NCBI GenBank assembly: GCA_001791645.1
Contig: MGFA01000015.1
Location: forward strand, 1 to 41,535
Source: Candidatus Uhrbacteria bacterium RIFOXYB12_FULL_58_10
Lineage (GTDB): Bacteria; Patescibacteriota; Patescibacteriia; UBA9934; GWF2-40-263
DNA length: 41,535 nucleotides
Direction of reading: 5' to 3'
Each line of letters starts with the position of its first letter. Positions within the stretch are counted from its first letter, which is position 1. Below are positions 27,042 through 35,269 of this stretch, in pieces. Position numbers and translations under genes: made by a program. The notes beneath the pieces are model-generated. The model was not told the DNA's origin. It did not search any database and saw only the letters and a list, made by a program, of their open reading frames with translations.

Positions 27042-28037
27042 TCAGGTAAGCCGATCGGGATACAGTTCCCGGTACATGCCCGGGGTGAGGCAGAACCGGT
27101 AGGCCCCGTCGGTTCGGCGAAACTCAGGCGGTCCATCGGGGGCGATCGCGAACAGGAACACATTGCTCGGCCGTGCCGAGGCGGGGAGCGCGCCGGAAGC
27201 GATGCCGCGCGCGACCATCTCGTCCTGGAGCGCGGCGTACTTCCGCGGAAGCTCGCCCGTGAGCCCGTGGCGGCGAATCAGCATGGTGCCGAGCGCCAGC
27301 GAGAACGGGTTCGCGAACCACTTGTTTCCGACGAGCGAGCCGATGGGCTTGCGTGAGAACACGCCGCCCACGCGGTGGTAGTACGCGCCGAACGGCTTGG
27401 ACAGCGAGAACACCACCGCCGCTACGTTGGGAAACCCGCGGAGGTCGACATCGCGCGACTCGCGAACCGCTCCCACAAAGGTGACGTCGAGCAACACGCG
27501 AACCCGAGGATTCACCGTGAGCAGCGCTCCGAGGAACGTTCGGATGTCGACATCTTCCCCGTCGATGGACGACGGGCTGGTGATGAACCACACATCATTG
27601 TCCTGCTGCGGAATCGTGAGGACCACGGCATGCAGGCGCGAATGCACGCGCACGGGGATGCCGCGCGCTTCCGCGATGTGCCGGAACCCTTCGTAGTCGC
27701 CATCGAACATGTTGAGCCGCATCCCTGGCAGGATGAGGTCCTTGAGTGCCTCGCTCGCGCCGGAGGTGGCGTATGCGTGCGGGAACTCGTCGCCGAGCAT
27801 CACGGGAGACGCATTGCGCCAGGTCTCCAGGAACAGTCCCGGTAGACGCTCCTGTCCGCCATTGTAGGCCTGCTCGTAGAGCAGGTGCGGATAGGCGCGC
27901 CACAGCTCCTCGACCGCTGTACGCGTTTCGGGCAGGTACAGAGAGTACACCGTCCGGATGATGTTCGGCACAGTGATGGCGGGACACGCGGAAAGCGCGA
28001 CCGAGAAATCAGCGATCTCGACAGGAAGAATGGTCAT
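27042..28037 (-). CDS. PLP-dependent aminotransferase-like (fold type I) protein
   Basis: ATSGASEALKDLIL, VVFSLSKPFGAYYHRVGGVFSRKP (PLP-Lys region); AGAGG RBS before the ATG at 28037. Confidence 0.75.
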   Translation of the reverse strand: MTILPVEIADFSVALSACPAITVPNIIRTVYSLYLPETRTAVEELWRAYPHLLYEQAYNGGQERLPGLFLETWRNASPVMLGDEFPHAYATSGASEALKDLILPGMRLNMFDGDYEGFRHIAEARGIPVRVHSRLHAVVLTIPQQDNDVWFITSPSSIDGEDVDIRTFLGALLTVNPRVRVLLDVTFVGAVRESRDVDLRGFPNVAAVVFSLSKPFGAYYHRVGGVFSRKPIGSLVGNKWFANPFSLALGTMLIRRHGLTGELPRKYAALQDEMVARGIASGALPASARPSNVFLFAIAPDGPPEFRRTDGAYRFCLTPGMYRELYPDRLT

Positions 28038-28074
28038 GAACGCCTCTGTTCCGGAAGGCATTTCCGGAGCGCGA

Positions 28075-28103
28075 AGCATACGCATTTTTCGGTCTTTTGT
28101 CAA
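28075..28103 (-). promoter_or_regulatory. Promoter: TTGACA (28098-28103), 17 nt, TATGCT (28075-28080)
   Basis: Direct reading of the - strand. Confidence 0.8.
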
Positions 28104-28105
28104 TA

Positions 28106-28132
28106 GAAAAACCCGTCTGAGATTCAGACGGG
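28106..28132 (-). terminator. Intrinsic terminator of the ABC exporter; TGA stop lies in the stem
   Basis: - strand CCCGTCTGA-ATC-TCAGACGGG-TTTTTC. Confidence 0.85.
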
Positions 28133-30019
28133 GGAGATGGCTGTCAGGGTAGACGAATGCGTGGTTCTCATGATGATCCCCTGGTCGTCGGCGAGTTCCC
28201 GAAAGGTGGGGGATGCGGCATAGAGTTCCTCGAACGAATGGCCGACAGCCTCGATTTGCGTTTCGCCCGGTTGTACCTCCGCGGCCGAGCGCAGGACCAC
28301 GAACAGGTCGTGGGTGTCGCGTACCGTGGAGAGCCTGTGCGTTACGGTAAGCGCGCCGACCGCGCCGTCGAGCGCTTGCTCGAGGCCGCGCTGTACATCG
28401 CGTTCCGTGGACGAGTCAAGCGAGGACGTGGCCTCGTCGATCGCCATGAACCATGGCTTGCGTGCCACGGCCGCGCCAATCATGAGTCGTTGGGCCTGTC
28501 CACCGGAGAGCCGGAGCCCACCGCGGCCCACGCGCGTATCCAGCCCGCTGGAAAGCCGGTTGCCGAAGTCCACGCGCAGTCGGCGCATGAGTCCCCACAG
28601 CGCATCGTCCGGCCAGTCGCCCGGGTTGGTGCCATAGAGCAGGTTGTCGCGCACGGTCCCGTCGAAAACCTGCGGCTGCTGGGCAATGTAGCCCACATGT
28701 TTCAGCCAGGATGCCAGGCGCAGGCGGCGCAGATCGATTCCGTTCACGAGCACACGGCCCTTTGCCGGGTCGCGGGCACGCAGCAGAAGGCGCATGAGCG
28801 TGGTCTTTCCGGATCCCGAGCGTCCGAGCAACGCCACTTTGGCGTGCGGTGGAATGTCGAGCGTGATGCCAGAGAGCACTGGTGCCGCGTTGCCATCCTG
28901 GTCCGGGTAGGAACACTCCACGTTTTCGAACCGCACGTGCACGCCGTCAGGCGAGGCCGGGAGTTCGACATTGCCATCCTCTACGGTACTTTGCAGAGTA
29001 AGCGCGCGCTTCATGGAACGCACGGAAGGCGCGTTCCAGTTGAGCTGCTGCTCGATGAACGAAACGCGCCACAGGTTTTCCACCATGAATCCGGTCCAGG
29101 TGAAGAGAGGGAACAATATTCCCACTTCCCACAGGCCGTTCCAAACCTTCCATGACCCGTAAACGGTCACCACGGCGAGTGCCACGTAATTGCCCATTCC
29201 GCGCCAAAGCGCCCGATCGTTTACCCAAATCCAGAAGTCACGATCCGGGCCGATGAGTCCGCGGAACTTGGTCGCGACGGCGCGCGTCTCGTGTACTTCC
29301 ATGCCACATGCCTTCACGCGTTCGACGTGCTGCCAGCGGTCGGCACGGTAGCGGTTCATGGCGCGGAATCCTCGTTCGATCGGGACGCACACGCGATTGA
29401 TATTCGCGTTGAAGAAGAACATCCAGAGCACGTGTATCACGAGCAGCGCGCTCATCACGATGCTTGCTTCCACGGAGATGAACCACAGGCACATGTAGCA
29501 GAGCGTCAGTTCGAGAAGAACCTGGAGTCCGTCGAACAGCAGAAGGTTCTGCACAAGGATCACGCTCGAACGCCCGCGTTCCACGTTGGCCGCGGAAAGC
29601 GTGTCTCCCTCGTGCAGGTGCTGGCCGAGCGATTTGCCGAGGAACAGCTCGGTGGTGCGAACGTCGATACGCCCCATGTTTTCGCCAAGCACGATTTCGC
29701 GTTCCGCGCACCGGTACCTATTGGCGAGCAGCTTTCCCATGAGGCACATGCCGAGCGTGGCAAGCCCGAAGCGAAGCATGGAGGCGTTGTGCGTTACCAG
29801 ACCGTTCACGATGTATGATCCGGTCCAGGGCTGCAGTGCCGAAATGGCAGTCATGGCGCACAGGAAGCCGAACATGCGTCGAATGTGCGGCCAGGATTCG
29901 TGGGCGACCAGCTCGCTGATCGTCCAGCGATACACCTGGAAGCTGTCGCGCATTTCGCGCCAATAGTCGCCCCAGGATTCGGTAGCAGTGGGAATGTCGT
30001 CGTCGATGTCAATGGACAC
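28124..30019 (-). CDS. ABC exporter, fused TMD-NBD half-transporter
   Basis: GRSGSGKTTLM, LSGGQAQRLMIGAA, FMAIDEATSSLD, VTHRLSTV; N-terminal hydrophobic TMD; GTG start with AAGGAG RBS. Confidence 0.93.
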   Translation of the reverse strand: MSIDIDDDIPTATESWGDYWREMRDSFQVYRWTISELVAHESWPHIRRMFGFLCAMTAISALQPWTGSYIVNGLVTHNASMLRFGLATLGMCLMGKLLANRYRCAEREIVLGENMGRIDVRTTELFLGKSLGQHLHEGDTLSAANVERGRSSVILVQNLLLFDGLQVLLELTLCYMCLWFISVEASIVMSALLVIHVLWMFFFNANINRVCVPIERGFRAMNRYRADRWQHVERVKACGMEVHETRAVATKFRGLIGPDRDFWIWVNDRALWRGMGNYVALAVVTVYGSWKVWNGLWEVGILFPLFTWTGFMVENLWRVSFIEQQLNWNAPSVRSMKRALTLQSTVEDGNVELPASPDGVHVRFENVECSYPDQDGNAAPVLSGITLDIPPHAKVALLGRSGSGKTTLMRLLLRARDPAKGRVLVNGIDLRRLRLASWLKHVGYIAQQPQVFDGTVRDNLLYGTNPGDWPDDALWGLMRRLRVDFGNRLSSGLDTRVGRGGLRLSGGQAQRLMIGAAVARKPWFMAIDEATSSLDSSTERDVQRGLEQALDGAVGALTVTHRLSTVRDTHDLFVVLRSAAEVQPGETQIEAVGHSFEELYAASPTFRELADDQGIIMRTTHSSTLTAISPV

Positions 30020-30040
30020 GTCGTTCTCCTTGTGAAAGAA

Positions 30041-30071
30041 AGAGCCCGGTCGCGCGTTGCGGCCGGGCTCT
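30041..30071 (-). terminator. Terminator-like hairpin in the 5' leader just upstream of the ABC exporter RBS
   Basis: - strand AGAGCCCGG-(13 nt)-CCGGGCTCT-TTCTTTC. Confidence 0.7.
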
Positions 30072-30096
30072 TGGCTGTTTTTATGAAATCGGCAGG

Positions 30097-30210
30097 TTAT
30101 GCCGTCATCAAAGCCAGAAAAAAGCCCGTCCGCGCACAGCGCGAACCATACGCCCAGACCTGAAAGGCCTGGGTTTGGATGTCCGTCAGTTTTTGCGTGA
30201 AATTGGACAT
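30097..30210 (-). CDS. Candidate 37-aa leader ORF: MSNFTQKLTDIQTQAFQVWAYGSRCARTGFFLALMTA
   Basis: ATG to TAA on the - strand immediately after the predicted TSS; weak RBS. Confidence 0.4.
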   Translation of the reverse strand: MSNFTQKLTDIQTQAFQVWAYGSRCARTGFFLALMTA

Positions 30211-30228
30211 AGGGATCGTTAGGAACGC

Positions 30229-30257
30229 ACGATAAACGATCTGCTGGTTCATGTCAA
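30229..30257 (-). promoter_or_regulatory. Promoter: TTGACA (30252-30257), 17 nt, TATCGT (30229-30234)
   Basis: Direct reading; predicted TSS about 30222. Confidence 0.8.
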
Positions 30258-30276
30258 GTGGATGGGCCGTCAAAAG

Positions 30277-30299
30277 AAAAATCCGCCCTGAGAGGGCGG
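30277..30299 (-). terminator. Intrinsic terminator of the 30320-30676 gene
   Basis: - strand CCGCCCTCTCAGGGCGG-ATTTTTC. Confidence 0.85.
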
Positions 30300-30319
30300 T
30301 GTGGAGTCGGCTGTGTGGG

Positions 30320-30676
30320 TCAGACGGTGATGGAGGTCGTTCCGCAGGTGTAGCGCGAGAACCCCAGTGGCCCGTCGATCCGTACCTTGTTCTCGAACCA
30401 GTAGCACACCCGGTGGTCGGCGGTCAGCGATGCGCTGACCGTCACTACCCCGCTCGGGTAGATGCTCGTCGCGAGAACATCCACCGGCATGGGCACCGGG
30501 TCGCCCTCTTGGTCGAACAGCAGGGTGGCCCCGGCGCGGGTCACGAGCTCGTTCGCGAGCCAGCGGGTGAGGCCCGTGGGCATCTTCACGCCGGCGACGG
30601 CGGCTCCGGCGCGGGCGAGGATGTGGTCGCGGCGGCGCGACCGTTCTGGTGGCATGTTCAGGTGCTTCATGTACAT
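30320..30676 (-). CDS. Small hypothetical protein (about 118 aa)
   Basis: CAGGAGGACGTGAA RBS before the ATG at 30676; own promoter and terminator. Confidence 0.7.
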   Translation of the reverse strand: MYMKHLNMPPERSRRRDHILARAGAAVAGVKMPTGLTRWLANELVTRAGATLLFDQEGDPVPMPVDVLATSIYPSGVVTVSASLTADHRVCYWFENKVRIDGPLGFSRYTCGTTSITV

Positions 30677-30710
30677 TTCACGTCCTCCTGACGTGTCACG
30701 GTGCGTGAGC

Positions 30711-30739
30711 AAGGTATGTCATTTTGCGGGTTTTGTCAA
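30711..30739 (-). promoter_or_regulatory. Promoter: TTGACA (30734-30739), 17 nt, TACCTT (30711-30716)
   Basis: Direct reading of the - strand. Confidence 0.65.
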
Positions 30740-30751
30740 GCCCCGCGATAA

Positions 30752-30779
30752 GAAAAAGCCCGCCTCGGGGGGAGGCGGG
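30752..30779 (-). terminator. Intrinsic terminator at the end of the NAD island
   Basis: - strand CCCGCCTCCCCCCGAGGCGGG-CTTTTTC. Confidence 0.88.
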
Positions 30780-30786
30780 AGGGGTC

Positions 30787-32715
30787 TCAGATGGTCTCGG
30801 CCCAGGTGCGGTCCTGGACCACGGGAAGCTGAAGCGCGCGTTCGCGCTCCAAGTCGAGCGTGCCGAGGTGCAGCGAGAGCGGGCACTGGACCCACTTGAA
30901 GATGGAGCCGAAGAACAGTCGGACGAACAGCGCCGTCCATTCCGCGACCCGCTCTTCCTTGGGCCACATCTGCGTGACGATCGCCTGCACCTCGCAGACG
31001 GACATCTTCTCACCCACGAACAGGGCGAACATCGCGTCCAGCACCGGGAACGGCATCAGGTCGCGCTCGTCCTCCTGTCCCTCTTCCAGCTCGGCCGATG
31101 CCTTGCTGTCGAGAAGGCTGTGGATCACATCAAGTCCGGTCTGCTCGAAATACCAGCGAATGAACTCGATGACCACCGTCTTCGGCAGGTTTGCGATGAG
31201 CGCGAGCGCGCCCATCATGTCGCCGCCGACCGTGGTGTAGCCCACGGCCTTCTCGGTCATGTTGGATGTCTGCAGCCACAGGCCGCCCGTCTCGTTGGCG
31301 ATGTTCTGCATGCGCTCGCCGCGCACGCGAGCCTGGATATTCTGCTCGGTATTGCGCTTGAGACTCGAGACGCCGAGCAAGGCCATGAGCGCCCGGCGCT
31401 CCTTTTCCACCGCCTCCTGGATGGGCGAGACCTTGAGCGTGACGCCGAGGTCATCGCAGATCCGCTTCGTGATCCCGCGCGTCTCCGTGCTGTTGTGGTC
31501 GCTCGGCATGTCGACGCACCAGACCATGTCCCTGATGAACGCCGCGCGTTCGTCGTCCGCGAGCTTGCGCCGGTCGGCCTCCTTGCATACCGCCTTGTGG
31601 GCGAGCATGAGCGTCAGGCACGAGTCCTTCCCGCCGGAGAGTGCGATGAGGATCCGCTTGAACGCGCCGGTCTTGCGGAAGTATCCCATCATGCCGATGC
31701 CGATGACCATCTCCAGGTCCTGGAAGTACTCGTATCGCGCGCTGGCGCGGGGCGAGTCCGCCTCGGGAAGGAAGAAGCTCCGGTTCTTCGGGAACGGGTA
31801 TGGCAGCGCGCCGTTCGGCGGAGCGACCTTCCTCAGGATGTCGTCGGTTACCACGGGGACCGGCTTGTGGGCGCCGAGGTACTGGTCGCGCGCGTGGCGC
31901 CAGGTGGTGTTTTCCATTCGCATGCGGCGCACGCGGTCGAGGTCGACCACCTGTGTCTGGTATCCCTCGCGGCCGCGTTCGGAATCGAGCATCATTCGCC
32001 CGCACTGGTTGACGTATCCGCCCCCTTCGAATACCAGGCTGTCCTGGGCGCCGACGAGGTTGACGTACGCCACCGTGGTCAGGTTGTCCGCGGCCCGCGT
32101 GGAGATCATCTCGTGGCGCGTCTGGCGGGCGCCGAGTCGGAACGGCGAGGCATTGATGCTCACGTCGAGCTCGGCGCCGCTGAAGTTGCGCCGAACCATG
32201 GGGCCGTCGGGGCGCCAGATGTCCTCGCAGACCTGCGTTGCCATCCTTCCGAAGCCGAACTCGAAGATCATGTCGCCGATCGGAATGTTCCGGATCTTTG
32301 CGCTCATGCCGATCGAGCCAGGGGTGATGGTCCGGCCCTCGTAGAACACGTTGTAGTCCGGGAGGTTCTCTTTTGGAACCATTCCGACGATTCGACCACC
32401 CGCGATAATGGCCGCGACGTTGTACAGGCTGCCGTCTAGGTGGACCGTGAGGCCGACCACGAGCACCGTGTTTCGGAACGTGTCGTCGAGGCTCGCGACC
32501 AGGTTGTCGAGCGCCTTGCCCTGCTGGTCGACGAAGGCCGCCCATTGAACCAGGTCCTCGCACGGGTAGCCAGATACGGACAGCTCACCGAAGGCAGCCA
32601 CATGACAGCCCTCGGCTGCCATCGCACGCGCCTGGACGAGAATCCGATTGACGTTGTCCTCGAAGGCACCGACCGTGGGGTCGACGTTTCCGAGACCGAT
32701 TTTTACGAGTCGCAT
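30787..32715 (-). CDS. nadE: Glutamine-dependent NAD+ synthetase (nitrilase-like glutaminase + synthetase domains)
   Basis: GELSVSGYPCEDL, CEDIWRPDGP, LSGGKDSCLTLMLA, QTSNMTEKAVGYTTVGGDMMGAL; ATG at 32715 with GGAGA RBS. Confidence 0.95.
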   Translation of the reverse strand: MRLVKIGLGNVDPTVGAFEDNVNRILVQARAMAAEGCHVAAFGELSVSGYPCEDLVQWAAFVDQQGKALDNLVASLDDTFRNTVLVVGLTVHLDGSLYNVAAIIAGGRIVGMVPKENLPDYNVFYEGRTITPGSIGMSAKIRNIPIGDMIFEFGFGRMATQVCEDIWRPDGPMVRRNFSGAELDVSINASPFRLGARQTRHEMISTRAADNLTTVAYVNLVGAQDSLVFEGGGYVNQCGRMMLDSERGREGYQTQVVDLDRVRRMRMENTTWRHARDQYLGAHKPVPVVTDDILRKVAPPNGALPYPFPKNRSFFLPEADSPRASARYEYFQDLEMVIGIGMMGYFRKTGAFKRILIALSGGKDSCLTLMLAHKAVCKEADRRKLADDERAAFIRDMVWCVDMPSDHNSTETRGITKRICDDLGVTLKVSPIQEAVEKERRALMALLGVSSLKRNTEQNIQARVRGERMQNIANETGGLWLQTSNMTEKAVGYTTVGGDMMGALALIANLPKTVVIEFIRWYFEQTGLDVIHSLLDSKASAELEEGQEDERDLMPFPVLDAMFALFVGEKMSVCEVQAIVTQMWPKEERVAEWTALFVRLFFGSIFKWVQCPLSLHLGTLDLERERALQLPVVQDRTWAETI

Positions 32716-32790
32716 GTTGTCTCCGATGAATGAGCATTTCTTTGTCTTGAGGCCTCGAACACGGGATGTGCTCAAGGACTCGAGGAAAGA

Positions 32791-32812
32791 TCCGTATGCC
32801 TTGGCATACGGA
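32791..32812 (-). terminator. Hairpin A of the intergenic module (radical SAM to nadE)
   Basis: Perfect TCCGTATGCC-TT-GGCATACGGA followed on the - strand by TCTTTCC. Confidence 0.7.
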
Positions 32813-32833
32813 GAGGGGCGGGTTGTATCTCCC

Positions 32834-33796
32834 CTAGTAGAGGCTCTCGCCGTTGTGGTCCCAGTTGCGATACCCGTGGCCGTCTGGCTTGTGCACGATG
32901 GACTTCAGGACGCTGCCGCTCGTTCCTTCCTCAGTGCATGAGAAGGTCAGGTTCACGCCGTGGGCTGGGTCCTTGAAGTTCCCGCCGACCACGAACACCG
33001 GGGTTCCCCACGGGAGTGGGTCGCGCTGCTGGAGGCCGTACTGGTTCTCGAGTTCGGAGGCCATGCGGATGAACTCGTCCTGGATCGGCGCGACTTCGAC
33101 CGCGTGGGCGTGGCTCCATTCGTACACGCCCGCGTTCCACGCGCCGTATACCTTCGGTCGCCACACTTCGCGGACGACCACCTGGTGCGCGCCGAGGTTG
33201 CCGGCCCGCTGAACGTAGTCGAGCACGCCTGCCGCGTCCTTCACGCCGAGATCGCTCATCACGAGCGAGCAGCGCACGAGCAGGCCAAGGTCGCGCGCGA
33301 TCGGAATGAGCTCGGCCGCGCTCTTGCGAATGCCCATGAGCTCGCGGTTCTGCGCCTCGTCGAACGACGCGAGCGAGAAGCTCACCATGGTGAGCCCGGC
33401 GTCGACAAGCTGTTCGAGCAGTTGCTCGCGCAGTTTGCCTGTGTGCAGGAGCCAGCCGTTCGTGTGCATGTCCACGAGAGGGAGGTATTCCTGCGCGGTA
33501 CTGACCAGCCAGGTCAGGTACTCCGGCGTCTCCTGGGTCGGATCGGCCTTGCCGGTGAGAATCGCGTGCGTGGCGCCGAGCCGTTCGGCATATCGGAGGC
33601 CGACGCGAAGCCGGCGCTCGTTGCAGAAGGCGATGTCGCCCGCGTTGCACGGCGTGACTTCTGCCTCGGGGGTGGTCCGCGAGATGCAGAAGCGGCATCC
33701 GGCGTTACACCGGGTCCGCGAGCTGCACATGAGGCTGATCGACTGGGCGCGCATCTGGCCATTGCCATGCGCGATCTGGGGCTTTTGGGTGTCCAT
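32834..33796 (-). CDS. Radical SAM protein
   Basis: SSRTRCNAGCRFCISRTTPE (CxxxCxxC); LVDMHTNGWLL; MVSFSLASFDEAQN. Confidence 0.85.
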   Translation of the reverse strand: MDTQKPQIAHGNGQMRAQSISLMCSSRTRCNAGCRFCISRTTPEAEVTPCNAGDIAFCNERRLRVGLRYAERLGATHAILTGKADPTQETPEYLTWLVSTAQEYLPLVDMHTNGWLLHTGKLREQLLEQLVDAGLTMVSFSLASFDEAQNRELMGIRKSAAELIPIARDLGLLVRCSLVMSDLGVKDAAGVLDYVQRAGNLGAHQVVVREVWRPKVYGAWNAGVYEWSHAHAVEVAPIQDEFIRMASELENQYGLQQRDPLPWGTPVFVVGGNFKDPAHGVNLTFSCTEEGTSGSVLKSIVHKPDGHGYRNWDHNGESLY

Positions 33797-33853
33797 GCGA
33801 TCCTCATTCGAAGCGTCGACGGGGTGTCGGCGGCTCGAGGAAAGAGGCCTCCG

Positions 33854-34636
33854 CTACGAGATGGAGGCGAGCAGGTCTGCGTTGGAGAAGGTGCGACGGA
33901 CGATGGGCCGCCAGACGTTCGATGACCTCCCGAGGTCGCTCGGGCAGGTCGAATGGCGCCACATGGGAGCGTTGCGGACATCGTTCGGATTTTCTGGGTG
34001 CACCCGCGAGTATTCGACCACCTGGCCGTTGTAGATGTGGTCGCATGGATTCTCGGACGCGTCGAGCGCGTTCCAATCCTCGATGGTCAGTCGTTCCAGA
34101 CGCATGCGGAACGCCCACATGACCTCGCCGTGGCACACGATGATGGCGCGGCCGTCCGTGCACTCCCGGTGCAGGGTGTCGAGCATCCGATCCACGCGGC
34201 CGCACACTTCCACCATGGTTTCGCCGTTCGGCGGACACCACAGGAATCCGTTGATGGCTCGCCGTTCTATGTTTTCGGCGAAGCGTGCCAAGCGGTCGCG
34301 ATGGCACATCACGTCGAGGTCGCCCCAGTCACGCTCGCGCAGGTAGAAATCCACGCGCCACTGGGCGTTCTCGAGGCCGAGCAGGGCGGCGGTTTCTCGC
34401 GCGCGGAAGTAGTCCGACGTGAAATAGTGCGAATAGGGTGGGTTGTTGGAACGGATCCATTCGCCCGTGGCGCGCGCCTGTTCGCGCCCGCGTTCCGTGA
34501 GCCGCCAGGTACGGCTGTGGCGCTCGAGGAACTCGGCCGTGAAGCACGAGTCGTCGCCGCGCAGCGAAGCATGGTGCGCGACGTTGCCCTCGCTCTCGCC
34601 ATGGCGGACAAGAGTGAGACGCAGGGGCATGGTCAT
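33854..34636 (-). CDS. Histidine phosphatase (phosphoglycerate mutase-like) family protein
   Basis: LTLVRHGESEGN; SDYFRARETAALLG; RAIIVCHGEVMWAF. Confidence 0.9.
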   Translation of the reverse strand: MTMPLRLTLVRHGESEGNVAHHASLRGDDSCFTAEFLERHSRTWRLTERGREQARATGEWIRSNNPPYSHYFTSDYFRARETAALLGLENAQWRVDFYLRERDWGDLDVMCHRDRLARFAENIERRAINGFLWCPPNGETMVEVCGRVDRMLDTLHRECTDGRAIIVCHGEVMWAFRMRLERLTIEDWNALDASENPCDHIYNGQVVEYSRVHPENPNDVRNAPMWRHSTCPSDLGRSSNVWRPIVRRTFSNADLLASIS

Positions 34637-34696
34637 GGCTGTCTCCTTGGTCCGAGCGGTCCAGTTGCCTGGACGGCTCGGGAAAAGAGAGGACGC

Positions 34697-35269
34697 TTAG
34701 CGTCCCAGGTGTTGCGGCCTTCGAAGAAGTCGGCACTCGAGCTCGCGTGCAAGCGCGTACACGCGCAGGTCGTCGTGCGGGCCGATCAGAAATTCCTGAG
34801 TGGACATCCAGACGCGGTGCGTGCGTTCGTTCTCGGCCGCGACCCCGAACGTTTCACCCGGATCGAGTTGGTCCTCCCGAATCTCCGCGAACGCAAGGAT
34901 GCAGCGCTCCGTGAGCACACCCGGCGAAGGAGCCAGGGGACGGCCTTCATTGAGCAGGGTCACGTCGGCTTCCATGATGTTCGCACCGGCCTCTTCCTTG
35001 GCCTCTGCGACGAACAACGCCTTGGCGCCGACCACGCGGTCGAACCGTCCTGCGATGAGCTCGACGATCAGTCCCTCCGTGTTGTCGTCGCGCACCATGG
35101 GTGCGCGGTTCTGTCGAACCAGGCACACGCGATCATTGGCAGGGTCGTACAGCAGGCCCGAGACCGAGTCCGTGGTACGCACCACGAGCATCGTGTGTTT
35201 GGAACCGGGCTTCTGCCAGCGTTCGAGCCGAAGAAAGCCGGAAAAGTCGGTGTCAATCAGATTGAACAT
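34697..35269 (-). CDS. Nudix hydrolase (ADP-ribose pyrophosphatase-like)
   Basis: IVELIAGRFDRVVGAKALFVAEAKEEAGANI, a slightly degenerate Nudix box; ATG at 35269 overlaps the upstream gene. Confidence 0.8.
   Translation of the reverse strand: MFNLIDTDFSGFLRLERWQKPGSKHTMLVVRTTDSVSGLLYDPANDRVCLVRQNRAPMVRDDNTEGLIVELIAGRFDRVVGAKALFVAEAKEEAGANIMEADVTLLNEGRPLAPSPGVLTERCILAFAEIREDQLDPGETFGVAAENERTHRVWMSTQEFLIGPHDDLRVYALARELECRLLRRPQHLGR

Noticed and set aside
30724-32439. Long + strand ORF (571 aa) opposite nadE
   Set aside because: Antisense shadow of a high-GC gene; the - strand frame has clear NAD synthetase motifs and the + product shows no recognisable motifs.
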